Source: Polytrichum commune
Taxonomy: Eukaryota > Streptophyta > Polytrichopsida > Polytrichales > Polytrichaceae
Direction of reading: 5' to 3'
Length of the DNA: 64,000 nucleotides
NCBI GenBank assembly: GCA_950295325.1
Contig: OX485805.1
Coordinates: 29,253,501-29,317,500 of the forward strand
This document shows positions 10,780 through 23,205 of the stretch, piece by piece. The number at the start of each line of letters is the position of its first letter. Positions within the stretch are counted from its first letter, which is position 1. A program made the position numbers and the translations under genes. The notes under the pieces were generated by a model, which searched no databases, had not been told where the DNA came from, and worked only from the letters and a program-made list of their open reading frames with translations.

Positions 10780-13030
10780 TGTTGTTGGTATTTTATTTTG
10801 AAGATGCAAAATGGACAAAAAGAATTGTCTTCTTATTGTTTAATTACAAATCCTTGGACTTGTGTAAACTCACTTCATCTGGCCAATCCTCGCAATCAAA
10901 ACAAAATAATATGTCTCCCATTTTTTTTCCTTCATCATTTTCATTTACATTTTTAAAAAAATTGATTGATTATTGGGGAAAATTTTACCTAACTTGCTAT
11001 TAATTTATAGTAGTCCAAACTCGATTTATGTGAACACTTCGGAGCAAGGAAACTTGTAACACTTGTGTGGTGTTAACACTTTGATATTTATTGGGGGTAG
11101 CATACACAATTTGTAAAACTTACATGAATAACACTTATGTGACTTTGGTGTTAAAAAAGAATAACATTAATTTAAATAAAGGATGAAAATACATGAATGT
11201 CATCATACATATAAGTGTAATGGAATACCAAATCTATAGTGATTTGATGAGATTCTTTTGCACCCTAAGATCCTATATATGTTGGAAGTGTACGAATGCT
11301 CTGGATGGTAGATGTAACATCAATAAGTCTTTGTTCCAAACATTGTTTCAAGGTCAATAATGCACATCCTTGAATCCTACTCTATCTAACATCACCCATT
11401 TGCACATTGTCAACTTCTTCAATGGGTTCATTGTCAACTACATCAACTTTTTCATCAAGCTTACTCTTAATCTCCTCCTCAAGAAGTATGTAAGAATTGT
11501 CTAGATCAAATTCTAGTTCATGCTTGATGAACTTATGTGCATTCATAGTGGGTCCAATTTCACTCTTTGCACGTATCAATGTCAGCTATTGCAATAAGGT
11601 AATAGGGTTTAGGGTTTAGGGTTAGGAATTTTATCAACTTGAACCAAGGTTATAAAATTTCATAACTCCACTTTCATCCAAATCAACACTTATCGAGGTG
11701 ACTTCGTTGAAGAGGGGAGCATAATTTCCATAAACTCGCTTAACAATTAACACTTACTAATGCATTTTTTGGATGTTTTTTAGGGAGCGTGATTTTCCTG
11801 TACATATATGCAATCTTAACACTTATATGGGTCACACGTATCAAGGGTGCACTATACCACTCTAGTAGCCCTAATTTGTCGGATCGACGGATACCTAAAA
11901 ATAAAAAAGTAAAAGTAAAAAGGTAAAAAAGTAAAAAAAAACCTTCTTTCCCATCCCCTTACATGTGACGACCTTGGGTGCTGCATTGAAGTCAAAGTCA
12001 AAAATGTGGACATTCCAAAATTAATGTTTCCCACACTAATTGAAACATACGATGTACCAAGTTGCTACTAAGACCAATTTCAAAGCTTTGGCAATTCTCA
12101 CGGCTAATTCTATCCATTCAAGTGCCTACCTATTACCTCACCAACTTGTACTATGCAATTGAAAAGTGGTGTCATGGCCCACCGCCATTAAATTTTGGAC
12201 TCTTAATGTGTTACACTATTTACACTTATGACTGTGGTTGAAAGTCAATGTGGGTAGAAAATGTTGTGGTCCCATTGTATATTACGTGTGGGTTGAAAAT
12301 TCATGTACATTATTATCATTATTATGTTAATTACAAGTTGAAATGACAATATGTTAGAAAAATGTTGATATTTTTTTATTTTGATGTCAATAAATTGAGT
12401 ACTATTTTAATATTATATTCTTCAAGTTCTTGTATTGAACATATGTTGTTGTGGGCTCAACAGTTGTGTGGATCAAGAACAATATACATTGACCACAATT
12501 ATCATGTTATGTCAAGATAATAGTGGACCGTAATAATAGGTGTAAAAAGTGTAGCTTTTAGTGTAGATCAAATCGTCTAAAAACTAACTTTCCAGAATGT
12601 AATATAATTTATTGCGTTTGGTAATGTTGGTGCAAGCCCGACTCAAAGAGGTGGGTGTTTTAGTCTCAACCCCCCCAACGAAGCCTCGCTTCAGTTATAA
12701 TCCTATGCAAGGTTATAACCCAGGGCATGTTTGCACAAAAACCACTAGGTCATGGCTCTTGGGAATTCTTGAATTCTCATTGGGTGACAGTGTCATGGAC
12801 CCCCGCTTTAGGTTTACGTGAGGGGGTAGTGTTGGACCACGACCTATAAGATCTTCACTGGATGAAAAATCTACTTGGAATCCCATGTGACAAGTATAAA
12901 TGATGTTGGCCATAATTGTAAGAAACTTTTCAGGACAACTCTTGAAGATAGACATGACGGAATTTGCGGCGCAAATTTGGGTTTACACTAAAGACTTTGG
13001 GCTATCGTCCATGAACCCCTTTGTGCTCTC
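10780..13030. other. Intergenic DNA
   Basis: No confident gene. A minus-strand frame of 65 codons at 11382-11579 is acidic (LLEEEIKSKLDEKVDVVD) and could be a coding scrap. A short telomere-like repeat lies at 11604-11626. The frames at 12612-12955 look random. Confidence 0.4.
11604..11626 (+). repeat. Short interstitial TTTAGGG-type repeat
   Basis: About three units of the plant telomere motif (AGGGTTTAGGGTTTAGGGTT) occur in AT-rich DNA. This is too short for a telomere relic and also fits a telo-box promoter motif. No gene start adjoins it. Confidence 0.4.
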
Positions 13031-13042
13031 ATACTCTCATGT

Positions 13043-14166
13043 GGCAGACATTAAGTCCCCCCATACGAACTATGGGGGGTGTCAGATCCGGGCGGGGCAG
13101 CCTCCTCGGAAATTTTTGAACCCGACCAAAAACTGTTGCCCGCCCCGCCCAACTTCGAAAAAAATATTGCTCTTGCATTCTTGAAGGCCGCTTGACTACA
13201 AATCCCATATTGAGTGTACTTCACCTTTAAGGTCTAAAATCCAATATATATGTGCACTTCCCACTAGTAAATAACAATTCATTGGGATATCATTCTGGAA
13301 GTGAAACCATCAATGAAGCATGTAATTAACTTGGAGGTCAAATAAAATTACAAAATCCTCATTAACATTGAGGCTATAATTTTTATGACTTACCATTTGA
13401 AATTGTCTTTGTCATTCTAAAGTGAAACCTAAATTTAGTGTCCTGATTTAGTATGTATATTTTATAATATCTTAGTAATGCCGTCTACTTTCACAAGTAT
13501 TCACACACATTCAAACCAATTAAATGTGATTTAATGTAATTAAGTCTAATTAATCCTGATTAATTATAATTAAGCCCAAATAAATCAGAAAGTATGCTTA
13601 CCAAATTAAGTAAGACGCTTTCAAATAAATACATTAAATCACACGTAATTATGAATGAATTAATTAATTCCAGTAATTACATTAATTGATTTGAGTGTGT
13701 ATGAATACTTGTGAAAGTAGATGGCATTACTAAAATATTATAAAATATACATACTAAATCAGCACACTAAATTTAGGTTTCACTTTAGAATGACAAAGAC
13801 AATTTCAAATGGTAAGTCATAAAAATTATAACCTCAATGTTAATGAGGATTTTGTAATTTTATTTGACCTCCAAGTTAATTACATGCTTCATTGATGGTT
13901 TCACTTCCGGAATGATATCCCAATGAATTGTTATTTACTAGTGGGAAGTGCACATATATATTGGATTTTAGACCTTGAAGGTGAAGTACACTCAATATGG
14001 GATTTGTAGTCAAGCGGCCTTCAAGAATGCAAGAAGAGCAATATTTTTTTCGAAGTTGGGCGGGGCGGGCAACAATTTTCGGTCGGGTTCAGAAATTTCT
14101 GAGGAGGCTGCCCCCGCCCGGATCTGACACCCCCCATAGTTCGTATGGGGGGACTTAATGTCTGCC
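13043..14166. mobile_element. Foldback Mutator-like element, non-autonomous
   Basis: The outer ends are inverted copies beginning GGCAGACATTAAGTCCCC, identical over at least the first 45 bp. Exact 9-bp direct repeats CTCTCATGT flank the unit (13034-13042 and 14167-14175). The arms run about 480 bp each (13043-13523 and about 13681-14166) around a spacer of about 160 bp of AT-rich DNA. Each terminus also carries an internal hairpin, CCCCCCATA / TATGGGGGG around CGAAC. A 9-bp duplication with long TIRs is typical of Mutator-like elements. There is no transposase. The exact duplication and high arm identity suggest recent insertion. Confidence 0.88.
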
Positions 14167-14175
14167 CTCTCATGT

Positions 14176-14990
14176 GGGATACCATCGTCATTTAAGAGCC
14201 ACCGCCTAATAATACCTTTAGTGTAAACATGCCCTTAGTATGATTCCAATGATTTTTTTAGGTGGTCAATGTCTTTGACTTGTTGTGTCACTAGCCTACA
14301 ACTTCTTTGTGTACACTCTAACTTAGACTAAGTTATATACTTACTTATGGTGACTGAATTCCAAGGTGCCAAACGTGGCATGACCATAGATTTTATTAGC
14401 CTCAGTGAGCCCAACGATACTTCAACTTTAGTGGGTAAATGCATGTGTAAAATGGACTTCATTGTAAATGTTAGGATTTGTAGACTACACTGATTATGGT
14501 ATTTAATTTGACATGTGTAATAGTGTCATTGGCCAAGGGGGTCCAATGGAAGGGTATTTAAGGGAGGAAAGTTGGGGTGATTAACATTATTCTTTTTCTT
14601 TTTCTTTTTCTTTTGTAGGTGTTTGGGATTTTGAGAATTAGAGAGTTGGAACTTCTTGGGAGTTAGAGAGTTATTGAGAGTGTGGGGGTTTTCTTTAGTA
14701 TTTCTAAGCACTAGGGATTTTGAGGGTGTTGAGGTGACTAGAACACATGTGGAGAGAAACTTGAGGCATAGTTCTATTTCTACACTTCGTTTATAAAAGA
14801 ACATATTTTAAAACTTAATTTTGCTTGGTTTATGCATGATTAGATTAGAAACTTGATGTGAAATTTTAGAGAGGTATTTTGGTGAGGTACTTCGCGTGTA
14901 TATAAAGAATGAAATATTAGTTGTGAGAGATACTTGATAGTAAATGGGGGTTAGTTAAGAGGAAAAATACTATGAAACCTTCTACAAACT
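14176..14990. other. Unassigned DNA left of the CACTA coding remnant
   Basis: No gene. A pyrimidine tract of repeated CTTTTT units (about 14590-14614) is followed by GTAGG. The 92-codon minus-strand frame here (14526-14804) is a product of that tract. The left terminus of the CACTA element should lie in or beyond this stretch, but I could not find a CACTA end. Confidence 0.35.
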
Positions 14991-15001
14991 ATCTCATTTA
15001 A

Positions 15002-15663
15002 GAACCCCGTGTTTTCCGGGTACGACAACACAAATTACATGACACCGCATTTGCCCACATTTTGGGTAGTTCAATGCATCTGCCAACTGTTGGCGAAGAA
15101 ACAACATTTGTTTCTGCAAGTATGGATGGAGTCATACGTGAGTCCCAATAGTAGTAAGAACCTCTTCCTTTCGTAGTGGAATTTTAGTAGACTGTTACCA
15201 GTTGAAGAAATTCACTAATTAACTTTAGGATTTCATTTGCACATGCATTTGATATTCTAAAAACTGTGAAACAATTCAAAAGAAGCAACACTGCCACTAG
15301 ACGCGTTGTTTGAGAACTCTTGTGTAGGGGAATTCTTGATTCTTGTAGGACCTTCGTGAGGTCTTCTTTTCCGATTTCCTTTCTTTCCATGATAGAGGCA
15401 TCTTCATCATCGTTGAGTCCACCGTTACTGTCAATAGGGTTGTTGTTGTTATATCTTCCAAGACACTTTGTTATCATTCTTACAACTTCAAAATCTTCAT
15501 CTTCGCTTCCAATATTCCAAGATTTCTCCTGCACCCGGCTAGGACGGACGCCGTCTTTACATTCTTCCTCATATTTGGACACAGTTTCACACTTCAAACA
15601 TATCAAGAAGAATCCACATTGCACTATTTGTGTTAGTATGTACACCTCCAAAATAGGCTCCAC
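15002..15663 (-). pseudogene. CACTA (En/Spm) TNP2-type transposase fragment
   Basis: On the minus strand, a 159-codon frame contains acidic spacer sequence and then TTRLVAVLLLLNCFTVFRIS. This matches the plant TNP2 transposase segment just before its conserved YEAKK / YDSIHAC region. Past the stop at 15184 and in shifted frames lie YDSIHTCRNKCCFF (about 15085-15125) and a NYPKCGQMRCH zinc-knuckle-like block (about 15035-15065), in the correct TNP2 order. At least two frame changes and a stop make it non-functional. No DDE catalytic core is seen. The open frame at 15320-15802 on the plus strand is its antisense shadow. Confidence 0.72.
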
Positions 15664-16262
15664 ACTCCCACTTCAAGAATTGGCAGATAATTTCCTTGTG
15701 TTTTGCACACACATGCATCAAAGGAATTATGATCTACAACAAAAAAACCTCAATGTTCCTATATGCATACATATGGTTGTATTCAAATTGGACGTCCTAT
15801 AGTGTAGCATAGAGACAACATGTACTTGTTCATATGTGTTTGTAGTTTGCAGTCATTGAGTCCAAAACAATGACTATATTTTGTCATCCGTATGCAAGTT
15901 GTTGTCCAGAGTTGGTTTTAATGAGGGTTTCTCATATGCATAGTCTAGTGGTGTTACACTCTCAGTCTATTAAGCAATATTAAGCAATGGAACTGAGCCA
16001 CAATGGGAGCAACCACAGTCGTTCCATTTATTGGATAATACATGAATAACTCATCCCCCTCTTCAATGTCTCATGTTGCAACAGTCATGGCATATTTCCA
16101 AACTTTGGGGTTCCACGGTGTCGGCAGTGACACATAGTCCTAACGCACATTGGCATACTCGTCCCTCCCAATAAAGCTATTCATGTATCCAACAATGTTT
16201 CCATTCAAAACACTCCCATCTTGATAAACATTTTTCTTCAACCATAACACATATTTTATAAA

Positions 16263-17134
16263 TTATGAATTTGTTTTACACATTCTTTTGAACTTTGTTT
16301 TAGAAAACCACTGCCCTACAAATGACAATAATTCATTCCAGCCTTTACTACTTCCAATGCAAACATGCTCCATCCCATGAATGCATGCATTGATACTTGA
16401 CCTCCCACTTCCTATTCCAATATGTGAAGGGAGTGAGTTTTGGGACTGGTCCTGGGCCCCACTGTCCATGGGAGCTATCCGTGCCCAAGTTTCGCACCTG
16501 TATGCGTTTGTCCTCAAATGAACAAGATTCTCCCTCTTTTTGGAACGGTAGAGTACTTGACACTAGGGAGTGCAAAACAACAGTTGTTGCGACCTGCACA
16601 TAGGGTCGCCGCATTTCCTACATATTTGAATGCAATATAGTAAGCTAAGTACCATTCCACGTAGACACTACTCAAAAGGGGAAAAAAATACATCAATGAT
16701 GTCTACCAAACATACTAGGATTGATTTCTTGAATTCAAAATCCCGTTTGTTTTGACGAAGCTGTTTCCGGATGGTTTTCCAACACATTTGCTCCCATGCA
16801 TTTTTTGCATGGGCATGCATAACTTGTGAGATGTTGCCTATATGCTTCCTTCTCCTCCATGTCCCACAATTGCAACTGCAACAAAGCCTATCGTGATCTC
16901 GGATCCATTCCCAAACTCTGAAAGTGATTGTGAAGGACGTTGGATGCGTTTCTTCTCCCCGCTTGTCTTGCGAAGGACACACACAAACCCATAAACAATG
17001 GTTGGAATCTTTGTAGTTTCACTATGCCTCGAGTTCATTGCCTCTAAACCAAGTGCACTCGTAAGTGGTTTTGGTGCTACATAAAGCATATATAACCAAA
17101 AATCTTCAATGTAGGGCCAAACAAAAAAACCCAC
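16263..17134 (-). pseudogene. Probable N-terminal remnant of the CACTA transposase gene
   Basis: Upstream of the TNP2 block and on the same strand are overlapping frames. One (16668-16982) carries RVWEWIRDHDRLCCSCNCGT followed by Arg/His-rich text. A clustered CxC motif then basic residues and His resembles the Cys-rich transposase-associated domain that precedes TNP2. The frames are broken and unconnected. Assignment rests on the motif and on position. Confidence 0.4.
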
Positions 17135-17489
17135 ACTGTACCGTTGGTCTTTGGCTAAGATTAGTCATGCACAATGTGGAATAAATATGACTACAAGCCG
17201 TCATTGTGTTTATGGAATGATGACTCTGTGGTTGTGTGCTGATTTGTGAATCTTCGATGTGTGGAAAGAGAATGCCTAACAACACAACCTTGAATTTGGG
17301 AGAGAAGACAGTGAGTAGCAACGAAACCCAGAAACGTGTAAGAATATCGTTGGAGATGTATGACAACGACAGCGACAACCATGACTACTTGCAAAGTATG
17401 TCAACATCAACGACCTAGTCATTCCGTCCTCAAATATCGACAACCTTCGAGGCAATACTGATAGTGATGCAGGCAAGGACAATACAAAA

Positions 17490-18099
17490 CCCTTGCATGT
17501 GTAAATTGTGGAGCTGAAGGTGGAGATCCTAATTGCAAAACATATTCATTTACGTAAGTAAAAAACATAGTAAGGCCAATCATCTGTAAGTGCAATTGTA
17601 GAGATGGATGTATCACTAAAGAGCCATGCATCCGAGCAACGGAGCCGGAGGCGGAAGGTATCTAAGCAGTAGCAAGCCAAGGTGTTGGTGAGAAAACAAC
17701 ACGGTTAATTTTTTTTTACTGAAGTAAATATAAAATGAAATCCATATGGTCAAAATTGTGTGTTGTGATTGACGTGTTTGAGAGGCCATTCTCAAGATGT
17801 AAATTTAAGCCTTCACATTCTCGGCAAATGATGTGAAAGTAATGGGTTATGGAGTAGGTGAGGAAGGAAATGTAGTTGCACATAGAAAGGTGATGAACGT
17901 AGAAGGGTGTACATTACATAGAGTTATAATGTATGAAAATTATGTGTATGTGAAGCTGCAGACGAGTTATGACAACGAGTGTGTCCTCTTTAAAAGTGTA
18001 GAATTAGATAACCCTCCCATGCGGAAGATTGGAGAAGTTGTAGAACACTTCATAATGTGGTTTACCGAGTTTTTATGCCATGCATGTGTGCAGTTATAA
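17490..18099 (+). pseudogene. DUF8039-type protein of the CACTA element, remnant
   Basis: A Cys-rich stretch (CVNCGAEGGDPNCKTYSF, about 17500; ICKCNCRDGCITKEPC, about 17578) precedes an open frame at 17833-18099. That frame contains EEGNVVAHRKVMNVEGCTLH, a VYVKLQTSY segment and ends EHFIMWFTEFL. The pattern V-A-x-G/R...LH...V.V...(I)xW is that of DUF8039, found in Ptta/En/Spm-associated proteins; compare 53183-53473 in this window. It diverges from the TNP2 remnant, so transcription of the two would have been divergent. No Met-initiated complete protein is visible. Confidence 0.5.
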
Positions 18100-19055
18100 C
18101 TGAGTGCATGAAACATATGTTGGATATATGAGGGATATTAGGCAATAACAATATGGAAACATGAATGTAAATATATTTTGTGGATGAGACATACATGTGT
18201 GATGTCTTGTAGTGAATTCATAAAAGACATTTAATATATTTTATCATATGTTGTAGTGAATTTTGTCAATATATTGACTAAACGTATTCAAATTACGTAG
18301 TCTACCAAATGATTACGATCATTGTCGCAATCATATTTTTTTGCAATGTCCACATGTAATCATATCATTGATCCAAATATTTGCGGATAACTATGTTTAT
18401 TAAAAAGTTTTAGTGAAATGACCAAAATTGATGACTATACCTATTGCACTTGTTCAAAATGATATTGTAACCGTCATAAATGTAATAAGTGATGTTATTT
18501 GAAAATTGTATTATTCATAGTCATGTGTAAAGACTAGATCTAGTTATGAAAATTAACTATACATATTCATATCTTATAGTGCACATTTTGAATATACTAA
18601 CTATAATTAGTCATATTTTGCTCTGAGGTGTTCAAATATGATGACTATATTTACTTATGTGATGGCATAAAATGTTTGATAATGATGATGATACTTAGTG
18701 ATCTTATTTATTACAATAGTGCAATTGTCATGAATGTAAACTGCAATGGTTTTAAAAAATAGTTCTAGTTATAGTCATACTGAATGACTTCATATAGCCA
18801 TCAAAATTGAAACGCTTACTACTATACCAAAAATAATGACTACACCCTCGGAATGCAAAACGTCTAATGGGACTCATTTTAGTAAGCATGTATCATATGA
18901 TTATTGTTAGTCACAATATGACTAATAGTAGTCAATACTAAATGAATGCATTTGACAAATAACCACTCGTGGGAAAAACCATGTAGTCATGTAAATACAA
19001 TATATGACTAATTCTAGTCGTGTAGTGATGATTAATTCTAGTTGTGCAGTGATGA

Positions 19056-20831
19056 TGTGAGCCCAAGTTTGTGTTCACATGTCCTCTTAACTCTCAAAAA
19101 TGTTTAAAATTTGGCATTGGTATTGTGTGGATAGTTAAAAGAGACTAGAGTTTAGATTTGGTCAAGTTTAGCTTGTAATGTGTTATGTAGGGGTTGAGTT
19201 GAGTGAGCCATGTTACTCAAAATTACTGAGTTGAAAATGATTAAAAAAAGGGGGAAGGTTCGAACCAACGTTTGTTTAGGGGGTGGTGTGTGTGGGAAAA
19301 AGGGTTGAGGGGCCTCTTCCCAGTAGATCAGGTTCGGGATTCTTGGGGGCCTGGAGGGGGGTCCCGAAGTCAATCGGCAGGGGTTCATTTTCTCTCTCTC
19401 TCTCTGATACACGGCTAGGAGCGGCAGTCCGGAGGGGGCAGGCCCTACTGGATTTGGAAATTCCTTCTGGTGGGGAAGAGGGAGCTGGATGCGAGAGGTG
19501 GGGATTGCCTGCCCCCGATTCAACTCGCATGGGCAGTTGGGGGATACTGTTGGACACTCACCTCCTGGCGAGAGCCGTGCAGATTTCGGAGGCACAAGGC
19601 CGGTTCAACACTGTAGATCTATGTCTACTCACAACATCCACCTCTGAGTATTCGGCCATCAAACAAGGCAGTTGTGAGCGCTCCTAAATCTGCTCCAAGT
19701 TGGGAAGGCAGTGAGAATCCATGCACCTGGACAGATGGTCGTGAGCTCTGATTCGTAGGTTGGCCGAAGGGGATGCCACTGATGGGGGAGGCGGCGGCAT
19801 CGGAATTGAAGTAGCGAGGGGTCGAATTAGCAATGCCGGTGGGTAGGGAGAATTCACCGACCGATCCTCACTGCTGCTCGAATGGCATTGTTGTCGGCGA
19901 AGCGATGCGGAGGGTGACTGAGAGAGAAGGGTGAAGGGGATTGATTTTTGAGGCTGGGCGGCAAGTGCAAGGATGGAATTTATTCTCCTGTGAAGGGGGA
20001 CTCAATTCAAAGAACGATCGATCAAAAGGATTGAATGGGAACAGAGGGAGGAATGCGGAACATTCAATTGTAAGCTCAATAACATCAAGACATTCGGAGG
20101 CAACAATGAGGTGGCTACTGAAGGAGTCGTTCGGAAGAGCCAAGGGTTTAGGGTTAAGACAGGTGGCAACAAGGTTCATGTGGCAGGTGAAGGCAGGAGG
20201 AGCAAGCTGTGGCCTACACTGAACCGGGGGGACTGCCAGAGTTGTTGTCAAATGCCCTGTTACCCAAGGTGAAGAATTGCGGCTGTTAACAAAGGGTCTG
20301 CAAGCGGGTACAGGGCAGAGGCCGCTGGAGGAGGCCAATCGGACTGGTTACCGGAACAGGGGAAGGTACTCAGGTGGGGTTAGGAGTTAATCATGCTTTT
20401 AATGACAGGGCAGGTTAATTAGGGCCCCGCCAATGGGTGAAGGGGAACAGAAGGAGGAGTGCTAAGTAGGGCAACAATAGTGGGTGTTGGTTGAATGGAC
20501 AGATTGGGATAGTAAGGGGAATGAGCCTCACCTATTGGGTGATTTAGCTCGAAATAAGTGTAAGGGTGGGATAGTAATAGTGTTAGGGCTCATGGTTGTA
20601 AGGGTGATGTGTGAAGGCTCAACTGTTGATTGTATTATGCTTTGACTACGAGGTGGGGGAGTTCTCCTAAATACTGCTACCTCTTGCTTGAATAAAAGGG
20701 TGTGTGTACTGCCATTTGAATAAAGAAAGGGAAACTTGACCCCAAGTATCCGTAAGTCAATCAACTACATGTGGGCCTTGGACTTCCACCTGGACTACGA
20801 CGCATTGAAGGGTGGAAGTTTAGGGCTCACA
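19056..20831. mobile_element. Solo LTR inside CACTA subterminal repeats
   Basis: The segment begins TGTGAGCCC and ends GGGCTCACA (TG...CA with short inverted ends). It is bordered by identical 5-bp repeats GATGA (19051-19055, 20832-20836). It is 1776 bp and GC-richer than its surroundings, with AATAAA signals near 20690-20720. There is no internal domain, primer-binding site or second LTR. This is the expected product of LTR-LTR recombination, most likely of a Gypsy-type element. The many open frames inside (19152-20338) show no protein family and are compositional. Confidence 0.85.
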
Positions 20832-20998
20832 GATGACTAATTCTAATTGTGTAATGATGACTAATTCTAGTCGTGTAGTAATGACTAATTCTAGTCGTGG
20901 AGTGATGACTAATTCTAGTTGTGGAGTGATGACTAATTCTAGTTGTGGAGTGATGACTAATTCTAATCGTGTAGTGATGACTAATTCCAATCAAAGGA
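20832..20998 (+). repeat. CACTA subterminal tandem array
   Basis: About seven units of roughly 24 bp with core GATGACTAATTCTAGT and variable GTGTAGT / GTGGAGT linkers. Two more units lie just left of the solo LTR at about 19008-19055, so the LTR split one array. Such arrays bind the TNPA-type protein in En/Spm elements; binding here is inferred. Confidence 0.75.
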
Positions 20999-21275
20999 CA
21001 TGACTACATATGATTAAATATAATCACACAAATATGATTAAATATAGTGAGAAACGAAAAAGGTTCTAGGGGTGGCCCATAACGAGGTCCTAAAACCCCA
21101 TGGGGAACGTGCCATGGGGAATAGAAATTGTCCGATATGCCCATAGTCATTTTGTCTGAAGCGAGTGGTATGATATGACGAGGTTGAGGACTAAAAATGG
21201 TGCTAGTCATCAATGCACATTAATATCTATATTAGTCATAAATCCCAATCATTTTTTCGTGTTTTCTTTGTAGTG

Positions 21276-22250
21276 TTTGAGCAATGCAATTTGAATTGTG
21301 ATTAATGATATTAAATGATTATTATAATTAAATAAGAAGATACTAACCCCAATATGATGAAAATCCATTGAAAGACTGTTGCCAAAGCTTTTGAGCTTCA
21401 CGACTGAATTATAAGGCATGAAATTAAAGTAGTAAAACTCGTCATATAGGACAAACTCATTCATGACTGAAGAAACATAAGGAACCATAAAATTGGAAAC
21501 TAAGCTTAATAAAGAAGAAATGAGGGTTTTAAAGACCTAGATTGTTATTAAAACCTTAATCCAATGTGACATTAATCCTTATAGACATTAGCTCAGTCTC
21601 CCTTGAGACCTAGTTCCCTGGGTTGTTTTCTTTGGGTTAGTTTGAGCCCTAGCAAAAACCTTAACTACAAGGCTCTCTTTGTGGACATATTATGGATACT
21701 CGTGCTTTGAGAGAAGACAAAGTAATAGTGGACGTCATCAATGTCGTTGATGGTAGTTGCTCCATTGAAGAATTGTTTTTGACGATCCTATCATAGTGTA
21801 AATGTGCTTTTATAAGGTGGAAAGTCCAATACGTGCATGTTATTGGTAACAACGGAGGGAATCAATTGGAAGGGAACCATGCGATCTCTCCATATCACTT
21901 AAATATCACTTAGATATATTTAAGTGGATAGAAGATAATGGACCCATGTACTTTGAAGTTGATTGTTCGACCAAACATAAATTTATTCATAGAGAATCTA
22001 GTAAAGCCTTTGTACAACAAGACAAAACCTTTGAATCAAGAAGCATGAATGGGAACGTGTTTCATGCCCCAACCGATAACAATTATAATAAATAAATAAA
22101 AGGAACGTCAATGTTCTCATACACTGACTTGCAAAGTCCATTCACCACCTACTCCTCATGTCCACATGGCTATGGGGAGCAAGGGTGGCCTAGTTCCTAT
22201 TTTGAGTAGGTGGATTGTAGATTAGTGTTAGTTAAGGTTAGTATGTATGA
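21276..22250. other. Intergenic DNA
   Basis: AT-rich sequence between the CACTA terminus and the LINE tail. Frames at 21249-21488 and 21661-21852 are short and unrecognised. Confidence 0.4.
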
Positions 22251-22251
22251 G

Positions 22252-22900
22252 ATTATTATTATTATTATTATTATATCTTTATTTTTATTTTCAATCTAGC
22301 GGGATTAGAGGGAGTTTCTTTTCTAGTTTGCGTTTGCTGAGTATGATGTGTGTTAGGTATTTGATGGCAATTTGGGAGAGGGTCTCCATTAGTTTGTAAA
22401 TTTTGTGGTTGGGTATGTTTAAGTTTTTGAGGCTTTCGACGGATTGGGTATGTATGGTGCCTTTGATTCATGCTATGATGCCAACTGGTGGTAGTACATC
22501 CCATCCTTGTTGGGTTAGTAGGGGTTGAAGGGCGGCGTATTTGTCTAGTTTACGCGATTTGGTGGCCATGGGGAATATGCCATTACAACAGGTAAATTCT
22601 AGTATATGTACTTTTAAGTTGGGGTTGGGTGTGAAGGGAGGCTTGGTCGTGGGTGGCGTTCCTAGTATACATAACATGTCTGAGCGGAGTCTTGCGGGGC
22701 ATTTACATCTTGGGAGGTAACATATGCATGGAAGTAACCACTAGGGTATGATATTTTCGGGGTTCTGGTTTTATACTTTTCGGCGTTAATTAGTGTAAAG
22801 CATCGTGTTTTAGATTGGGCTAGTAGTGTTTTAGCAAGTGCATGTACTGCTTTGTTATGTCGGTTGGTTCGTAAGTTATTTATGTGTTTGTTCTTACATC
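22252..22900 (-). mobile_element. 5'-truncated LINE, C-terminal end of ORF2
   Basis: On the minus strand, protein blocks in adjacent frames read, in order: a basic RTNRHNKAVHALAKTLLAQS stretch, a Cys-rich CICYLPRCKCPARLRPD block, then LKVHILEFTCCNGIFP and DKYAALQPLLTQQGWDVLPP, then HTQSVESLKNLNIP and a Lys-rich end PLIPLD before a stop near 22300. This is the ORF2 C-terminal region that recurs in the plus-strand LINE at 38.6-40.6 kb. A TGA replaces an expected Trp (about 22468). Beyond the stop come A-rich text and a TAA repeat (22252-22273 on this strand), the typical microsatellite-like LINE tail. No reverse-transcriptase core remains. Confidence 0.72.
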
Positions 22901-23205
22901 ATGATAGTAGGTGGAGATAGTTGTTATTTTGACGGGATCACAACTACAATGCAAATGTGAGGAAGGACAACTCCAATTGACATCAAATTGTTCGTGGACC
23001 AAGCAGAAAGCAACAACACCACGAGATAGGAGAAAATTGGTTGCAAAAGTTGTCTTTGCTTAATGTTAGGAATGTGGTGCAATCTACCAAATGCACTAAA
23101 AAAGGTACTTAACAAAGGTATAGGAAATGGTGGTTATGAAATTGAGGTACCATATATGGACTAAGGGCCGGTTCACATGGGGTTCCAAGTCCCAAGCCCC
23201 ATTTT

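Larger units (their letters stand above)
18100..21275. mobile_element. CACTA right subterminal region and terminus
   Basis: The segment is rich in scattered TAGTCAT / ATGACTA words (e.g. 18517, 18606, 18773, 18905, 18983) and TGACTAATTCTAGT repeats. It ends TTTTCTTTGTAGTG (21262-21275), the inverted form of the plant CACTA terminus CACTACAAAGAAAA. It is interrupted by a solo LTR at 19056-20831. Together with the TNP2 and DUF8039 remnants this supports one old CACTA element from about 15 kb to 21275. Its left terminus was not found. Confidence 0.7.

Noticed and set aside
15320-15802. 160-codon plus-strand frame
   Set aside because: Exact antisense of the TNP2 fragment, which has the recognisable motifs.
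19152-20338. Overlapping frames of 93-156 codons on both strands
   Set aside because: They lie within a solo LTR with clear TG...CA ends and target duplication; no protein family is seen.
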